A DNA stretch of 63,758 nt from Gammaproteobacteria bacterium (GCA_015490795.1 WFXD01000041.1:1-63758); one strand, 5' to 3'; shown: positions 25,352 to 33,805, counted from the stretch's first letter. Translations and numbers: made by a program. Notes: generated by a model from the letters alone, not told the origin.

Positions 25352-25804
25352 ATGACAAATGGTCAGACGGAGCAGGTGGTAGAACGTCGCACTGGCACAC
25401 AGGATATGATTGACAAGCTGCTGGCAGAGCGCAAGGAGATGCTGGCGCTCTATTGGCATGTTGCCGGATTGGAGCCGCTGACAAAAGAGACCCCCGTCGG
25501 CGACCATCTGCAAGAGTTCTGCCAAGTGCTGGTCGACTATATCGCCTTTGGCCATTTCGAGGTCTATGACCGCATTGGCAGCGGCAAGGAGCGGCGCGGC
25601 GCGGTCGTGTCGGTTGCCGAGAAGATCTACCCCCGTATCCTGGATACAACAGATGTGAGCGTCTCCTTCAATGACAAGTACGATGAGTCAGACCATGAAC
25701 TGAATCTGGAGGATCTCTCCAGGGATCTCTCCCAGATGGGCGAAGTGCTTGCAACCCGAATCGAACTGGAAGATCAGTTGATTGAGGTCATGCTACAGCG
25801 TTGA
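25352..25804 (+). CDS. rsd: Rsd/AlgQ anti-sigma-70 factor family protein
   Basis: 150 residues from the ATG at 25352 (MTNGQTEQVVERRTG), preceded by AAGGGTGTAGGC. The longer open frame upstream would run into the TSUP coding end and is rejected. All-helical Rsd/AlgQ family: LAERKEMLALYWHVAGL, LQEFCQVLVDYIAFGHFEVYDRI and LEDLSRDLSQMGEVLATRIELEDQLI. These proteins bind region 4 of the housekeeping sigma factor and favour alternative sigma factors in stationary phase. The next gene starts 20 bp downstream. Confidence 0.93.
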   Translation: MTNGQTEQVVERRTGTQDMIDKLLAERKEMLALYWHVAGLEPLTKETPVGDHLQEFCQVLVDYIAFGHFEVYDRIGSGKERRGAVVSVAEKIYPRILDTTDVSVSFNDKYDESDHELNLEDLSRDLSQMGEVLATRIELEDQLIEVMLQR

Positions 25805-25824
25805 GGATTTTCAACAGCTGCTGA

Positions 25825-28236
25825 TTGGGTTCCCCGGTGTTTTCCAGGCTTAACAGATTCCGTCAGAGTCAGCCCAAAAAAGATGAGTTTTTGGCGTTGC
25901 TCTATCCCTGTGAGCCGATGGGGATCCAGCTTCAAAGTCTGCACCGGGGCATCGATAATGCGCGTATTGATATAACCCTCTGCCCCCTCTTCAGCATCAA
26001 GGCCACACAGCTTGTGCGTGGCATCCTGCAACAGGATGCGGCGCTCAATAGCTTAGGCCGGCAGCCACCCAGGCCCAAAAAGACGGATATGGATGCGTTC
26101 CTCAAGGCCTATGCCGATATGATGGATGCAACGGTGGCAAAGGCGCACAGGGCATCCTCCCCGGATCAGGTCCAGCTGCTTCAGCTGGCGGTTATCCGGT
26201 TTTTGCTGCACCTGATCAATGAAGAGCTGAGCCGCCTGCGCGACGACATGCAGCGTAACCGCGGCGGTGTCATGGGGCGATCGGACCGCCGTGCGCTGGA
26301 GTTTCATGAATGCACGGTTACGCTGGCAAAGCTGAAGAACAGTCTGCGAAACACCGCGCTTCAGCAGATTTTCAGGCGGATCATCAAGCTGGAGGCAAGG
26401 TCGCTGCGGGTGACGCGGAAATCTGTACTGGGAGTATCCTGGCCGCTGCCGCAACCGGTGCTCTGCAACCCGATGCTGCAACAGCCCCTGCCCTGGGAGG
26501 ATGGTCAGCGGGTTGATCCCTATCTCCCCCTCTGTGTTGACTATTTTGATCAGACCAATCGGCTGCTGACCGGAACGTTCAGTGCCTATCTGCCCAGTTG
26601 GGCCCTGGCCTGCGATAAAGAGGATGGTCTCCCTTGCAGCAGGGGGGAGCTAAAAAACAGGGCGCGCCTGCGCAAACCCCAAAGTGGGGCGGATGGCTCC
26701 CTTGAGGTCGAGGCGCTGCTGCGCAGCTCATTGCAGCCGGAGGAGTATCTCCAGGGGCGGTTCTGCTGGCTTGATATGCCGGATAATTTTGAACTGCTGA
26801 CCTCCCCGGCAGTGCTGCAGAAGGCGCTGTGCGGCCAGAACAGAAAGCAGCTGCCGGCAGGCTGGCAGGATTTTCAGCACGATGTGAAAAAGCGCATCTG
26901 CCAGCAGCTACAGCAGTTGGGTCTGGTGCCGCAGATCCTGGCAGCCTATGGCGCTTACAGCGTGATTCGGGGGCTGGGGCAACCGGTGCCGAGCTTGCTT
27001 GTGCAGCAGTATCTCTCTGGAGAGCTGTCGCGAAGAGAGCTGCCACGGCATCTTGCCCGTCTTCCGATAGACCCGTCGTCTATTTCTGCCGTTACAAAAA
27101 AACTGGATCTGGCGCACAATAAAATCAAGCAGATTTCATATGATGAACAAGAACAGCTGTTGCTTAACTACATAAAGGATTTTCTTGTCTTTCGGCGGGA
27201 TCTCAAAAACGCCTTCCTGACATATCAGGCGATGGATCAAATCTCCATCTTGAGCAAAGCGGAAGATGTTGAGTTATCCAATGCCAACAGCACGCTCTAT
27301 CGCTTTGTCTCAAAGCATGAAAATGAGCCCGTAAAACAGCAGATATGCAAGCATGTCATCATCAAGGCGGATATACGCGGCTCGACAGCTATGACCGCCA
27401 GCCTGGTAACAAAAGGGCTCAACCCGGCAACCTACTTTAGTCTCAACCTCTTCAAGCCCATTAACGGTTTGCTGGAGAGCTATGGCGCAACCAAGGTCTT
27501 TGTGGAGGGGGATGCCATCATCCTGAGTATTCTGGAGAGCGAGAGTGCGAGCAGACCGAGTGTGGCGTGGGCCTGCGGGCTGGCGCAGAAAATACTGGAG
27601 GTGGTCGATGTTCAGAACACCAAAAACAGACAGTATGGCCTGCCACCGCTGGAGCTGGGGCTGGGTATCGCTTTTAGTGCAGAGCCACCGGCCTTTCTCT
27701 ATGATGACGAGAAGCGGATCATGATCTCATCGGCGATCAATCGTGCAGATCAGCTCTCATCCTGCTCGGCGGTGCTGCGGCGAAGCCTGTTGCGGCAGCG
27801 GGGCGTCGAGGTGATGACATCAACCGACCCCGGCCTGTTTGAAAAGGAGCATCCGGATCGGCTGTTGCGCTTCAATGTGGATGGCATCGAGCTGGACAGG
27901 GCGGCATTTGACAAGTTAAAGACCGAGTTGACGCTAAAGAGCCTGACCCCGGATGCATCACTGGAGTGTGATGCGCTCACCCTGTATGTTGGCCGCTACC
28001 CGGATAACAGGGGGGGCAAGCACTGGCTGATTGTCAGAAAGGCCTCTGTTCACTACTGGGCCGACAGCAGCATAGGCCCGGAAGAGCAGAAGGGGCGCTG
28101 CTTTTATGAGGTGCTCACCGACCACGAGGTGCTTGCCTGGGTCAAGAATAAAATGGACCGGAGGCGTCGCAAGCGGATTATGGATACTGAAATTGGGCTG
28201 TCTGGAGACGCTCTTCCCTTTTCGAATTTTCGCTAA
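25825..28236 (+). CDS. Large protein with C-terminal class III nucleotide cyclase-like domain
   Basis: About 803 residues if translation starts at the TTG at 25825; GTG at 25837 is an alternative and no good ATG lies nearby. Residues 1 to about 500 match no domain I can name; they are soluble, rich in Gln, Leu and Arg, and predicted helical. Residues about 508-680 resemble a class III cyclase: metal Asp516 in KADIRGST, second Asp563 in VEGDAII, then a region with LGIAFS and SSAINRADQLSS. The C-terminal 130 residues form a further unknown unit. It lies 20 bp behind rsd and may be co-transcribed. Its 3' end overlaps slt convergently by 59 bp. Confidence 0.75.
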   Translation: MGSPVFSRLNRFRQSQPKKDEFLALLYPCEPMGIQLQSLHRGIDNARIDITLCPLFSIKATQLVRGILQQDAALNSLGRQPPRPKKTDMDAFLKAYADMMDATVAKAHRASSPDQVQLLQLAVIRFLLHLINEELSRLRDDMQRNRGGVMGRSDRRALEFHECTVTLAKLKNSLRNTALQQIFRRIIKLEARSLRVTRKSVLGVSWPLPQPVLCNPMLQQPLPWEDGQRVDPYLPLCVDYFDQTNRLLTGTFSAYLPSWALACDKEDGLPCSRGELKNRARLRKPQSGADGSLEVEALLRSSLQPEEYLQGRFCWLDMPDNFELLTSPAVLQKALCGQNRKQLPAGWQDFQHDVKKRICQQLQQLGLVPQILAAYGAYSVIRGLGQPVPSLLVQQYLSGELSRRELPRHLARLPIDPSSISAVTKKLDLAHNKIKQISYDEQEQLLLNYIKDFLVFRRDLKNAFLTYQAMDQISILSKAEDVELSNANSTLYRFVSKHENEPVKQQICKHVIIKADIRGSTAMTASLVTKGLNPATYFSLNLFKPINGLLESYGATKVFVEGDAIILSILESESASRPSVAWACGLAQKILEVVDVQNTKNRQYGLPPLELGLGIAFSAEPPAFLYDDEKRIMISSAINRADQLSSCSAVLRRSLLRQRGVEVMTSTDPGLFEKEHPDRLLRFNVDGIELDRAAFDKLKTELTLKSLTPDASLECDALTLYVGRYPDNRGGKHWLIVRKASVHYWADSSIGPEEQKGRCFYEVLTDHEVLAWVKNKMDRRRRKRIMDTEIGLSGDALPFSNFR

Positions 28237-30163
28237 CCCCTTTTACCAGCGGCATCCGATATGCCAGCTTCGTGGGTTTCTCTCCAAGCTGCTGTTCGTA
28301 GATAACGGTATAACTCAGCACTCGCCGCAGATAGCTGCGCGTCTCTCTGAATGGCACCGTCTCAACCCACAGATCGGCGGGCATATCGCGTTCCGGCAGC
28401 CACCTTTTTACGCGGGTTGGCCCGGCATTATAGGCCGCTGTGGCAAGCACCGGGTGCTGATCGAGCCGATCGAATACCTGGCGCAGATAGGCGCTGCCCA
28501 GCTGAATGTTGAGTTTGGGGTCGAGCAGCAGTGAACCGAGAGAGCGCAGTGAGCGCCCATGCAGCCGCTTTGCAACCTGGCGCGCGGTGCGCGGCATCAG
28601 TTGCATCAACCCCAAGGCACCGGCGCTGGAGCGGGCATCCTGGATGAAGGCGCTCTCCTGGCGCACTACGGCAAAGAGCCAGGCGCTATCAAGCCGGTTG
28701 GTGCTGGCCTCTTTTTCGATGTGGATTTTGTATTTTAACGGGAAGCGCAGATTGAGATCATCCCAGTAGCCGGTACGCGCCAGCGAGAAGATGGCCCGGT
28801 CGTGCCACCCCCAGCTCTCTGCCAGCTTTGCAGCGGCCTGTAGCTCATCCTGCTGCATATCTTTTGTGACCAGTTCCCACTCCCGGCGAGCCTCGATCAG
28901 CCGCCCCAGGATGTGCAGCTCCCTGGCCCTTGCGACAGCCTCCTGCGCCATGACCCTCTGTTGCAGTGCTGCGTCCACCTGAAGCGGGATATTGGCAAGG
29001 TGGTAGCCGAGACCCAGCCGGTCGGCCGCCAGAAATCCATAGTAGCTGCGTTCACGGGCAACCGTGCTGAAGAGCCGCCGGGCCTCGTCTGGCCTGCCCA
29101 GCTCCTCTAATGCGCGTGCGCGCCAGTAGCTCCACCCCTCAGTGCTGCGTTGCGGCTCGGGCAGGGCATTCAGCCAGACCAGCGCCACAGGCCAGTTGCG
29201 CTCCTCCAGCGCGGCTCGTATGCGCCGCTCTCTGAATGCATCGTCATCGGCGGCCGGCTCTATCTGCGCCAGAAAGGAGAGCCTCTCCGGGTCTCTGTCA
29301 CGGATCAGCGCAAAGGCGAGGCTGCGTTCAATATCCAGCTGCTGTCCGGCCGTAAAGCTGTGCCGGTCCTGTAGCAGTCTCCAGGCGTGGAGTGCTGCTG
29401 TGGCATCCTTGCGGGCGAGGCGCTTGATTCCGTGCAGCAAAATGGTGTTGCGGTAGGGGTGCTCTCTGGCGAAGGCCTTGCTGCTGAGGATAACCTGAGG
29501 CTTGCGATGGACCTTCAGCCACCGATCTACCCACTTCTGCTCATCCGCAGGCAAAAATTTGCGAAGATATTTTACCAGGCGGGTTTGGTGTGCCTCCATA
29601 GCCAGCTGAATGCGCTGCCAGGTCAGCTTTTCAGTCTGCATGCCCGCATCCTGCCAGGCTTTGAATATGGGGTTACAGGCCTTTGGCTGTGATTTTTTAT
29701 AGCGCCACAGCGCGGCCACCTGATCCAGCGCCTCCTGCTCTCTGCCACTCTTGTAGAGCGCATGCAGATAGTGGCACTGGCGTGTCACATTTTTGGAAGG
29801 GATATAGAATGCCAGGTAACTCTGCCAGCGACCGCGCTTGGCCAGATGATCCAGCCAGACATTGCGCAGCCGCGTGGCTAACGGGGTATCGGCATAGCGG
29901 GTTAAAAACTGCTGAATACGCTCTTTTTTCTGTTTGTGCAGCTTGCGGCGCAGCTCCCGGTACTCCAGGTACGGGTAGAGCGGGTAGCGTGTAAGTGATG
30001 CCTTGAGCCTTTGGTAACGGCCTGACTTGCCCTGGCTCAACGCCTTTTCGGCGGCTACGAAATCAGCACGCTGGGTGGAGAGCGATGCAGCGCCATCTGC
30101 ATTCGAGAGTATCAACAGCAGCGATGCGATGATCCAGATGAGCTGCCGATAGTAGTGGGTCAT
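28178..30163 (-). CDS. slt: Soluble lytic murein transglycosylase
   Basis: 661 residues from the ATG at 30163 (MTHYYRQLIWIIASLLLI), which starts a clear signal peptide; a further upstream ATG is less likely. A long alpha-helical superhelix (about 30-460) precedes the catalytic SLT domain. The catalytic Glu lies in FAVVRQESAF, followed by SAGALGLMQLMPRTA and VLATAAYNAGP. The periplasmic enzyme cleaves peptidoglycan between MurNAc and GlcNAc, forming 1,6-anhydro ends. It overlaps the convergent cyclase-domain gene at the 3' end. Confidence 0.95.
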   Translation of the reverse strand: MTHYYRQLIWIIASLLLILSNADGAASLSTQRADFVAAEKALSQGKSGRYQRLKASLTRYPLYPYLEYRELRRKLHKQKKERIQQFLTRYADTPLATRLRNVWLDHLAKRGRWQSYLAFYIPSKNVTRQCHYLHALYKSGREQEALDQVAALWRYKKSQPKACNPIFKAWQDAGMQTEKLTWQRIQLAMEAHQTRLVKYLRKFLPADEQKWVDRWLKVHRKPQVILSSKAFAREHPYRNTILLHGIKRLARKDATAALHAWRLLQDRHSFTAGQQLDIERSLAFALIRDRDPERLSFLAQIEPAADDDAFRERRIRAALEERNWPVALVWLNALPEPQRSTEGWSYWRARALEELGRPDEARRLFSTVARERSYYGFLAADRLGLGYHLANIPLQVDAALQQRVMAQEAVARARELHILGRLIEARREWELVTKDMQQDELQAAAKLAESWGWHDRAIFSLARTGYWDDLNLRFPLKYKIHIEKEASTNRLDSAWLFAVVRQESAFIQDARSSAGALGLMQLMPRTARQVAKRLHGRSLRSLGSLLLDPKLNIQLGSAYLRQVFDRLDQHPVLATAAYNAGPTRVKRWLPERDMPADLWVETVPFRETRSYLRRVLSYTVIYEQQLGEKPTKLAYRMPLVKGVSENSKREERLQTAQFQYP

Positions 30164-30245
30164 TGGCCTGGTGAGATGTTTAACAGATAGGGGAGGTTGC
30201 AAGCGGTGTCATGTATGTGCAGGCCAATCAGTTTATAATGAAAGC

Positions 30246-30746
30246 ATGAAGGAGCAGCGTGATTCTAAACCAGCCGGGTTCAATCAACCATCCCCTGTTC
30301 GCGGGCTGGAGGATTTTCCCCCGTTCCGGGATATGCAGATAAAGGTGCTGGAGCTGGATGATGAGTGGAGCCGGATTCGAATCCTGCTGCCGCTCAATGA
30401 AAAGACCCGCAACCCCGGTGGCAGCATGTTTGGCGGCAGCATGGCCTCGCTGGCTGACCCTGTGGCTGCCTTGGCCTGCGGCTGGCGTTTTCAGCAATAC
30501 TCTGTATGGACGCGCAACCTGAGCCTGGATTTTCAGCGCGAAGGGCGCACCGATCTGGAGTTAAGGTTTGAGTTTGATTCCCTGCAGCACACGGCGATAG
30601 CTGAAGAGTTGGCGCGGCATAACCGCGCTACTCCACTGTTTGAATACGCCTATTATTTGGCGGATGGCAGGCTCTGTGCCCGGGTGCAGAACCGTGTCGC
30701 CATTCGCAGAAAAGGCTATGTTGCAGGGAGCAGCGGTGCCCTGTAG
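30246..30746 (+). CDS. DUF4442/PaaI-type hotdog thioesterase-like protein
   Basis: 166 residues from the ATG at 30246 (MKEQRDSKPAG). It has the single hotdog fold pattern of the DUF4442 family: RIRILLPLNEKTRNPGGSMFGGSMASLADP covers the substrate loop (seen as NPGGSMFGGSMAS), then FQQYSVWTRNLSLDFQREGRTDLEL. These proteins are likely acyl-CoA or acyl-ACP thioesterases in the cytoplasm. It is divergent from slt, with an 82-bp shared upstream gap. Confidence 0.85.
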   Translation: MKEQRDSKPAGFNQPSPVRGLEDFPPFRDMQIKVLELDDEWSRIRILLPLNEKTRNPGGSMFGGSMASLADPVAALACGWRFQQYSVWTRNLSLDFQREGRTDLELRFEFDSLQHTAIAEELARHNRATPLFEYAYYLADGRLCARVQNRVAIRRKGYVAGSSGAL

Positions 30747-30759
30747 TGAGAAATTTTGG

Positions 30760-30797
30760 CTAGGAGTCCGTCAATATAACCTGGACGGTGTACTAGC
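30760..30797. repeat. Mini-palindrome of family 2 type
   Basis: TAGGAGTCCGTCAATATAAC then CTGGACGGTGTACTAG forms a short hairpin (arms near GTCCGTC / GACGG). It resembles the mini-palindrome after ffh (39535-39569) and looks like family 2 ends with the interior lost. It sits just after the thioesterase stop and could act as a terminator. Confidence 0.6.
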
Positions 30798-30889
30798 ATT
30801 GCAGTGGGGTTTTTTGATATAAGTCAAATAGTCGCGCGGTTTTTTTCCAAGGCCGCAACAAGAGGGTTAATGAGAGATAAGGGTGCAAA

Positions 30890-31066
30890 ATGAGTCAAAG
30901 TGAACTGATATGGGATGATGAGGCATTAAAGCTGCTGGAAAAGGTACCCTTTTTTGTACGCAAGGCGGCAAGGAAAAAGATTGAAAAAACGGCCGTTGAA
31001 GCGGGTGAAAAGCGCGTTACCGTCGAGCTGATGGAGCAGATAAGGCGGGAGAGAGCCGCCAGCTGA
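30890..31066 (+). CDS. Free-standing PCP_red domain protein
   Basis: 58 residues starting MSQSELIWDDEALKLLEKVP. It matches the small helical domain (PCP_red) otherwise found at the C-terminus of the light-independent protochlorophyllide reductase BchB subunit: W-D-x-E-A-x-x-x-L-x-x-V-P-x-F-V-R, then ARKKIEKTAVEAG and VTVELMEQIR. GATAAGGGTGCAAA precedes the ATG. No bch, chl or nif-like gene is in the window. A solitary copy points to a role outside chlorophyll synthesis, perhaps in another metallo-cluster enzyme (inference). Confidence 0.8.
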   Translation: MSQSELIWDDEALKLLEKVPFFVRKAARKKIEKTAVEAGEKRVTVELMEQIRRERAAS

Positions 31067-31104
31067 CGCCCCCCACCCCGGCTGGCGGGATGGGGGGGCT
31101 GGCG

Positions 31105-32163
31105 CTATCTGCTGTTCCGGCGCGCCTGTGCCGCCTCGGCCAACTGGCGTAACAGCGGCTCGGTATCTTCCCAGCTGATGCAGGCATCGGTCAGGCTCTG
31201 GCCATAGGTCAGCTCCTTGTCCTGTTTCCAGCTTTGCTGGCCTTCCACCAAAAAGCTCTCGATCATTACCCCCAGGATGCGTTCGTCACCGCGCGCCACC
31301 TGCCCGGCCACATCGCGCCCCACATCAATCTGCTTGGCGTGTTTTTTGCGGCTGTTGGCATGGCTGAGGTCGATCATGATGTGTGCTGGTAACCCGGCAG
31401 CCTCCAGACCTTCGGCAGCGATGTTCACGCTCTCGGTGTCGTAGTTAGGGCGCTTGCCGCCACGCAGGATCAGGTGGCCATCCTCATTGCCGGTGGTGGA
31501 GAAGATGGCGGAATGCCCCGCCTTGGTCAGTGACATAAAGTGGTGAGGCTGAGCTGAGGCGCGGATTGCATCGATCGCCACCTGTAGCCCCCCATCGGTG
31601 CCATTCTTGAAACCAACGGCGCAGGAGAGGCCGGAGGCCAGCTCACGATGCACCTGGCTTTCGGTAGTGCGTGCGCCAATTGCGCCCCAGCTGATCAGGT
31701 CAGAGATGTACTGCGGGCTGATGGGGTCAAGGTACTCTGTGCCGGCTGGCACGCCCAGGTTGTTTACATAGCTCAGCAGCTCTCGTGCCTGTAACAGCCC
31801 CTTGTTGATACGAAAACTGCCATCCAGATCAGGGTCATTGATCAAACCCTTCCAGCCCACTGTGGTACGGGGCTTCTCAAAGTAGACGCGCATCACGATC
31901 AGCAGGTCATCCTTCAGCTCCTCACACATCTTCTGCAGCCGGTCAGCGTACTCCTTTGCTGCCTTCAGGTCATGTACGGAGCAGGGGCCGGTCACTACCA
32001 ACAGCCGGTCATCCTTGCTGTTGAGCATGTTGTGAATGCTCTGGCGGGCGTGATAGACCGTCTCGGCAGCTTTCTCCGAGATCGGAAAGGTTGCGTGAAC
32101 CTCAGCCGGGGAGGAGACCTCAGTGGTGTTATCAATGCGCAGGTCGTCTGTTTGGTATCTCAT
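31105..32163 (-). CDS. aroG: 3-deoxy-7-phosphoheptulonate (DAHP) synthase, class I
   Basis: 352 residues, full length for the AroF/G/H type. First enzyme of the shikimate pathway, condensing PEP and erythrose 4-phosphate. Diagnostic blocks: VVTGPCSVHDLKAAKEYA, MRVYFEKPRTTVGWKGLINDP, PAGTEYLDPISPQYISDLISWGAIGARTTESQ (in pieces), and MIDLSHANSRKKH. Feedback specificity (Phe, Tyr or Trp) cannot be told by eye. It stands alone and converges with the PCP_red gene. Confidence 0.95.
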   Translation of the reverse strand: MRYQTDDLRIDNTTEVSSPAEVHATFPISEKAAETVYHARQSIHNMLNSKDDRLLVVTGPCSVHDLKAAKEYADRLQKMCEELKDDLLIVMRVYFEKPRTTVGWKGLINDPDLDGSFRINKGLLQARELLSYVNNLGVPAGTEYLDPISPQYISDLISWGAIGARTTESQVHRELASGLSCAVGFKNGTDGGLQVAIDAIRASAQPHHFMSLTKAGHSAIFSTTGNEDGHLILRGGKRPNYDTESVNIAAEGLEAAGLPAHIMIDLSHANSRKKHAKQIDVGRDVAGQVARGDERILGVMIESFLVEGQQSWKQDKELTYGQSLTDACISWEDTEPLLRQLAEAAQARRNSR

Positions 32164-32279
32164 GCTCGTAATCGCCCTCTATCTATGATGGGCGCATTAT
32201 ACCGAAGCCTGGGTTTCAGCACACTGTATAGTCTGAATTAGTGCCAGGCTGCCTGCCATATCTGCGAGAATGGACTGTG

Positions 32280-32987
32280 TTACTCCATGGTGCTGATGTA
32301 GGCGGCCAATGCGTTGATCTCTCTCTCGGACAAGATGCTGGCAATCTCTCTCATGATGCTGGTTCGCCGTCGGCTGTCGGGTTTGCGAAACTCGTGCAGG
32401 GTTATGCGGATATACTCGGGCAGCTGGCCTGCAAGCCGCGGGTAGGTGTATAGCCCCTGCCCCTGTGCCCCATGGCATTGGGCGCAACGGATGTGAAAGA
32501 GTCTCTTCCCCTCGGCTGTTTGATCGTTCTCTTCCGTGGAGGCCGGACGTGGTGACATGCTGGAGAAGTAGATGGTAACAGCGATCTTGTCTGCATCGCT
32601 TATATGTCTGACCATGCTCTGCATCTGAAAATCCTGGCGTCGACCGTCATGGAAATGCTGAAGCTGTTGCAGTAGATAGCCGGGGTTTTGACCCGCCAGA
32701 TTGGGGCAGCGACCATTGCGGGAGTGCCCGTCTGCCCCGTGGCAGCGCTGGCAAAGCCGGGTGCGGAATTTCATGGCCTGATTAAGTTGCTGACGCGCGG
32801 CGCTGTCTGAGGCGACGATTGCCAACTGCTCGGCAAGCCTTTTCTGTAGCGCCTGATCCGGTGTGAGTCTTGGGAGTTGCTCGGTGGGTGTGGTGACACA
32901 TGCCATAGCCCCGAATAAGCAGCAGACCCATGCTGCGAGTGCTTTCCCAGATCTAATCATGCCCGGTTTCTTTATTAAGAGGTGCAT
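32280..32987 (-). CDS. Dihaem cytochrome c, membrane-anchored or lipoprotein
   Basis: 235 residues. The ATG at 32987 has AAGGATAG immediately upstream and is preferred over 32960. A hydrophobic N-terminus ends at AMAC, a plausible lipobox. Two cytochrome c4-like halves each carry a haem motif, CQRCHG (near residue 78) and CAQCHG (near 164), with axial Met candidates in MQSMVRH and TSIMREI. Such proteins shuttle electrons in the periplasm to terminal oxidases. No oxidase gene is nearby. Confidence 0.88.
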   Translation of the reverse strand: MHLLIKKPGMIRSGKALAAWVCCLFGAMACVTTPTEQLPRLTPDQALQKRLAEQLAIVASDSAARQQLNQAMKFRTRLCQRCHGADGHSRNGRCPNLAGQNPGYLLQQLQHFHDGRRQDFQMQSMVRHISDADKIAVTIYFSSMSPRPASTEENDQTAEGKRLFHIRCAQCHGAQGQGLYTYPRLAGQLPEYIRITLHEFRKPDSRRRTSIMREIASILSEREINALAAYISTME

Positions 32988-33060
32988 CTATCCTTACCTA
33001 TTTCCAGAGTGCGTGCAAATGGGGAGTGCAGGCTTAAAAATTGACATCCTGAATAACACT

Positions 33061-33148
33061 GCCATTAACCGGCATGCCGTAGTGGAGTTTGTTTTGTGCC
33101 ATCAGAGTACAAAACAAACACTGCGGAGGTATGTCCGAGTTGAATGGC
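33061..33148. repeat. Long imperfect hairpin upstream of ccdAB
   Basis: The arms run from GCCATTAACCGGCATGCCG to the complement ending GAGTTGAATGGC. The innermost part is AGTTTGTTTTGT / ACAAAACAAAC around GCCATCAGAGT. About 40-bp arms with several mismatches. It resembles an attC-type fold but lacks the canonical outer core on the left side. It could equally be another miniature repeat. Confidence 0.6.
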
Positions 33149-33169
33149 CTTTGTATGGTTAAATCCCTT

Positions 33170-33176
33170 GTTAGAT
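33170..33176 (+). other. attC-like core site GTTAGAT (left boundary of cassette-like island)
   Basis: GTTAGAT fits the integron core GTTRRRY and is followed directly by the ccdAB promoter region. The next such core in this orientation is at 34426-34432. No integrase gene is present in the window, so this is a candidate boundary only. Confidence 0.4.
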
Positions 33177-33209
33177 GCCCTTGCTTTTGCTACACTGGTA
33201 ATGCGCACC

Positions 33210-33225
33210 ATGCATGCGCATGCAT
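33210..33225. promoter_or_regulatory. Perfect palindrome, candidate CcdA operator
   Basis: ATGCATGCGCATGCAT is a perfect 16-bp palindrome ending 17 bp before the ccdA start. CcdA proteins bind palindromic DNA by their N-terminal ribbon-helix-helix domain to repress their own operon, so this is the obvious candidate operator. Family behaviour is known; the site itself is inferred. Confidence 0.6.
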
Positions 33226-33242
33226 TATATGGAGTAAGTTTC

Positions 33243-33488
33243 ATGCCACAGCTATATGACAAGAATGCTTCAAAGAAAGCCACAAATTTAAGTATAAACA
33301 GCGACTTGCTTTCAAGAGCAAGAAGACTGAAGATCAATCTTTCGGCCACATTAGAACATGCGCTTGAAGATGAATTGAGACGATCAGAACGAAATAACTG
33401 GCTTAAAAATAACAAAAAAGCCATTAATGAATTGAATAAATTGGCAAACAATAATGGTTTGTTCTCCGATGCCTACCGAGACTTCTAA
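33243..33488 (+). CDS. ccdA: CcdA-type antitoxin
   Basis: 81 residues from the ATG at 33243, preceded by TGGAGTAAGTTTC. The N-terminal half (NLSINSDLLSRARRLKINLSATLEHAL) is a ribbon-helix-helix DNA-binding domain. The C-terminal half, ending in FSDAYRDF, is the toxin-wrapping tail typical of CcdA (the F plasmid protein ends FADENRDW). The stop TAA overlaps the ccdB ATG (TAATG), ensuring coupled synthesis. The gene lies in an AT-richer patch than its neighbours, suggesting transfer. Confidence 0.93.
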   Translation: MPQLYDKNASKKATNLSINSDLLSRARRLKINLSATLEHALEDELRRSERNNWLKNNKKAINELNKLANNNGLFSDAYRDF

Positions 33489-33805
33489 TGACCCAATTCA
33501 CGCTCTATAAAAATGAGGATAGTGCATCAAATGATACTTACCCCTACTTCATTGATGTTCAAAACTCGTTGCTCAGTGATTTGAATTCTCGCTTAGTAAT
33601 CCCTTTATCTGCGCACGACACATTGAATAATACAGATGCCAAAAGATTGTGCCCGGTCATTCACCTTGACGAAGGTAACTTTGTATTGCTTACCCACCAA
33701 ATGACCTCAGTTCCAAGCTCAATTCTAAAAACTGAAGTAACCTCTTTAGAAAGCTTTCGTTACGAAATTCTTGGTGCTATCGACATGCTCATCTCGGGCA
33801 TCTAA
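33488..33805 (+). CDS. ccdB: CcdB-type toxin (gyrase inhibitor family)
   Basis: 105 residues, standard length for CcdB. Typical blocks: FTLYKN, YPYFIDVQNSLLSDLNSRLVIPL, CPVIHLDEGNFVLLTHQMTSVP. In the F plasmid toxin the last three residues Trp-Gly-Ile contact GyrA; here the tail is ISGI, so the Trp position is Ser. Toxicity therefore cannot be assumed, although chromosomal homologues do vary at this position. It is translated with ccdA. Its stop codon lies within ATCTAAC (33800-33806), an attC-like outer core. Confidence 0.92.
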   Translation: MTQFTLYKNEDSASNDTYPYFIDVQNSLLSDLNSRLVIPLSAHDTLNNTDAKRLCPVIHLDEGNFVLLTHQMTSVPSSILKTEVTSLESFRYEILGAIDMLISGI

